From assembly GCA_011037195.1 (NCBI GenBank), contig JAAEAF010004367.1, positions 29,119-93,118 on the forward strand: a stretch of 64,000 nt of DNA. Direction: 5' to 3'. The position numbers and the translations under genes were made by a program. This document shows positions 63,997-64,000 of the stretch, in pieces. The number at the start of each line of letters is the position of its first letter. Within the stretch, counting starts at the first letter, position 1. Origin of the DNA: Triatoma infestans (Eukaryota > Arthropoda > Insecta > Hemiptera > Reduviidae). A model generated the notes under the pieces. That model was not told the origin of the DNA and ran no database searches. It worked only from the letters and a program-made list of their open reading frames with translations.

Positions 63997-64000
63997 AAAA

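Overview
The window looks like invertebrate animal DNA: it is AT-rich, rich in ATT, TA and CA/GT microsatellites, and filled with metazoan-type mobile elements (mariner, Tc1-like, Helitron, and RTE-, Jockey-, I- and R2-like non-LTR retrotransposons, small LTR elements, tRNA-derived SINEs). I cannot name the species. I see no convincing host gene, ribosomal RNA or functional tRNA. Nearly every long reading frame is a piece of a decayed element or chance openness. The region reads as a nested transposon graveyard, probably intergenic or heterochromatic.

The commonest component is one family, here called element S, with about twenty full or partial copies in both orientations. Full copies (24194-25178, 50600-51601, 61996-62979) are about 1 kb. 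They start TCTGGTGTGAAACACTCACAC, carry ACTTTCTCTTACTCC just inside the 5' end and its exact reverse complement at the 3' end. The 3' end folds into a hairpin, and the interior holds a CA/GT microsatellite and degenerate tandem subunits of about 300 bp. This is the layout of non-autonomous Helentron (HINE/DINE-like) elements. A second family carries a hammerhead-ribozyme-like core (CTGATGA, a GGGC/GCCC stem, GAAAC, GTC) and resembles Penelope-like pseudo-LTR repeats (7135-8560, 13485-13915, 25843-26005, 47190-47850).

Layout. 0-5 kb: RTE-like remnants, element S and SINE pieces. 5.4-6.6 kb: a mariner with TIRs and a broken transposase. 7-9.7 kb: an inverted hammerhead unit, then LINE-F 3' ends around an LTR piece. 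10-11.5 kb: element S split by a non-LTR fragment with a 10-bp target duplication. 14-18 kb: a SINE with an 11-bp duplication, a non-LTR tail, and a Tc1-like transposase with an internal inversion. 19-22 kb: LINE-F RNase H coding split by an LTR element, a SINE and a solo LTR. 22-27.6 kb: a cluster of element S and a solo LTR carrying a hammerhead insertion. 27.5-33.2 kb: a repeat unit present twice, each copy holding a different LTR insertion, with an R2-like remnant between. 34.2-41.8 kb: a nearly full-length I-type non-LTR element with ORF1, endonuclease, reverse transcriptase and RNase H, interrupted by a Helitron and by other non-LTR debris. 42-64 kb: SINEs (one a SINE/LINE chimera), RTE-like, Jockey-like and R2-like fragments, a mariner N-terminus, solo LTRs and more element S.

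Nothing here works together as a pathway. What the window records well is relative insertion order, because many insertions keep target-site duplications or have an empty paralogous site in the same window.
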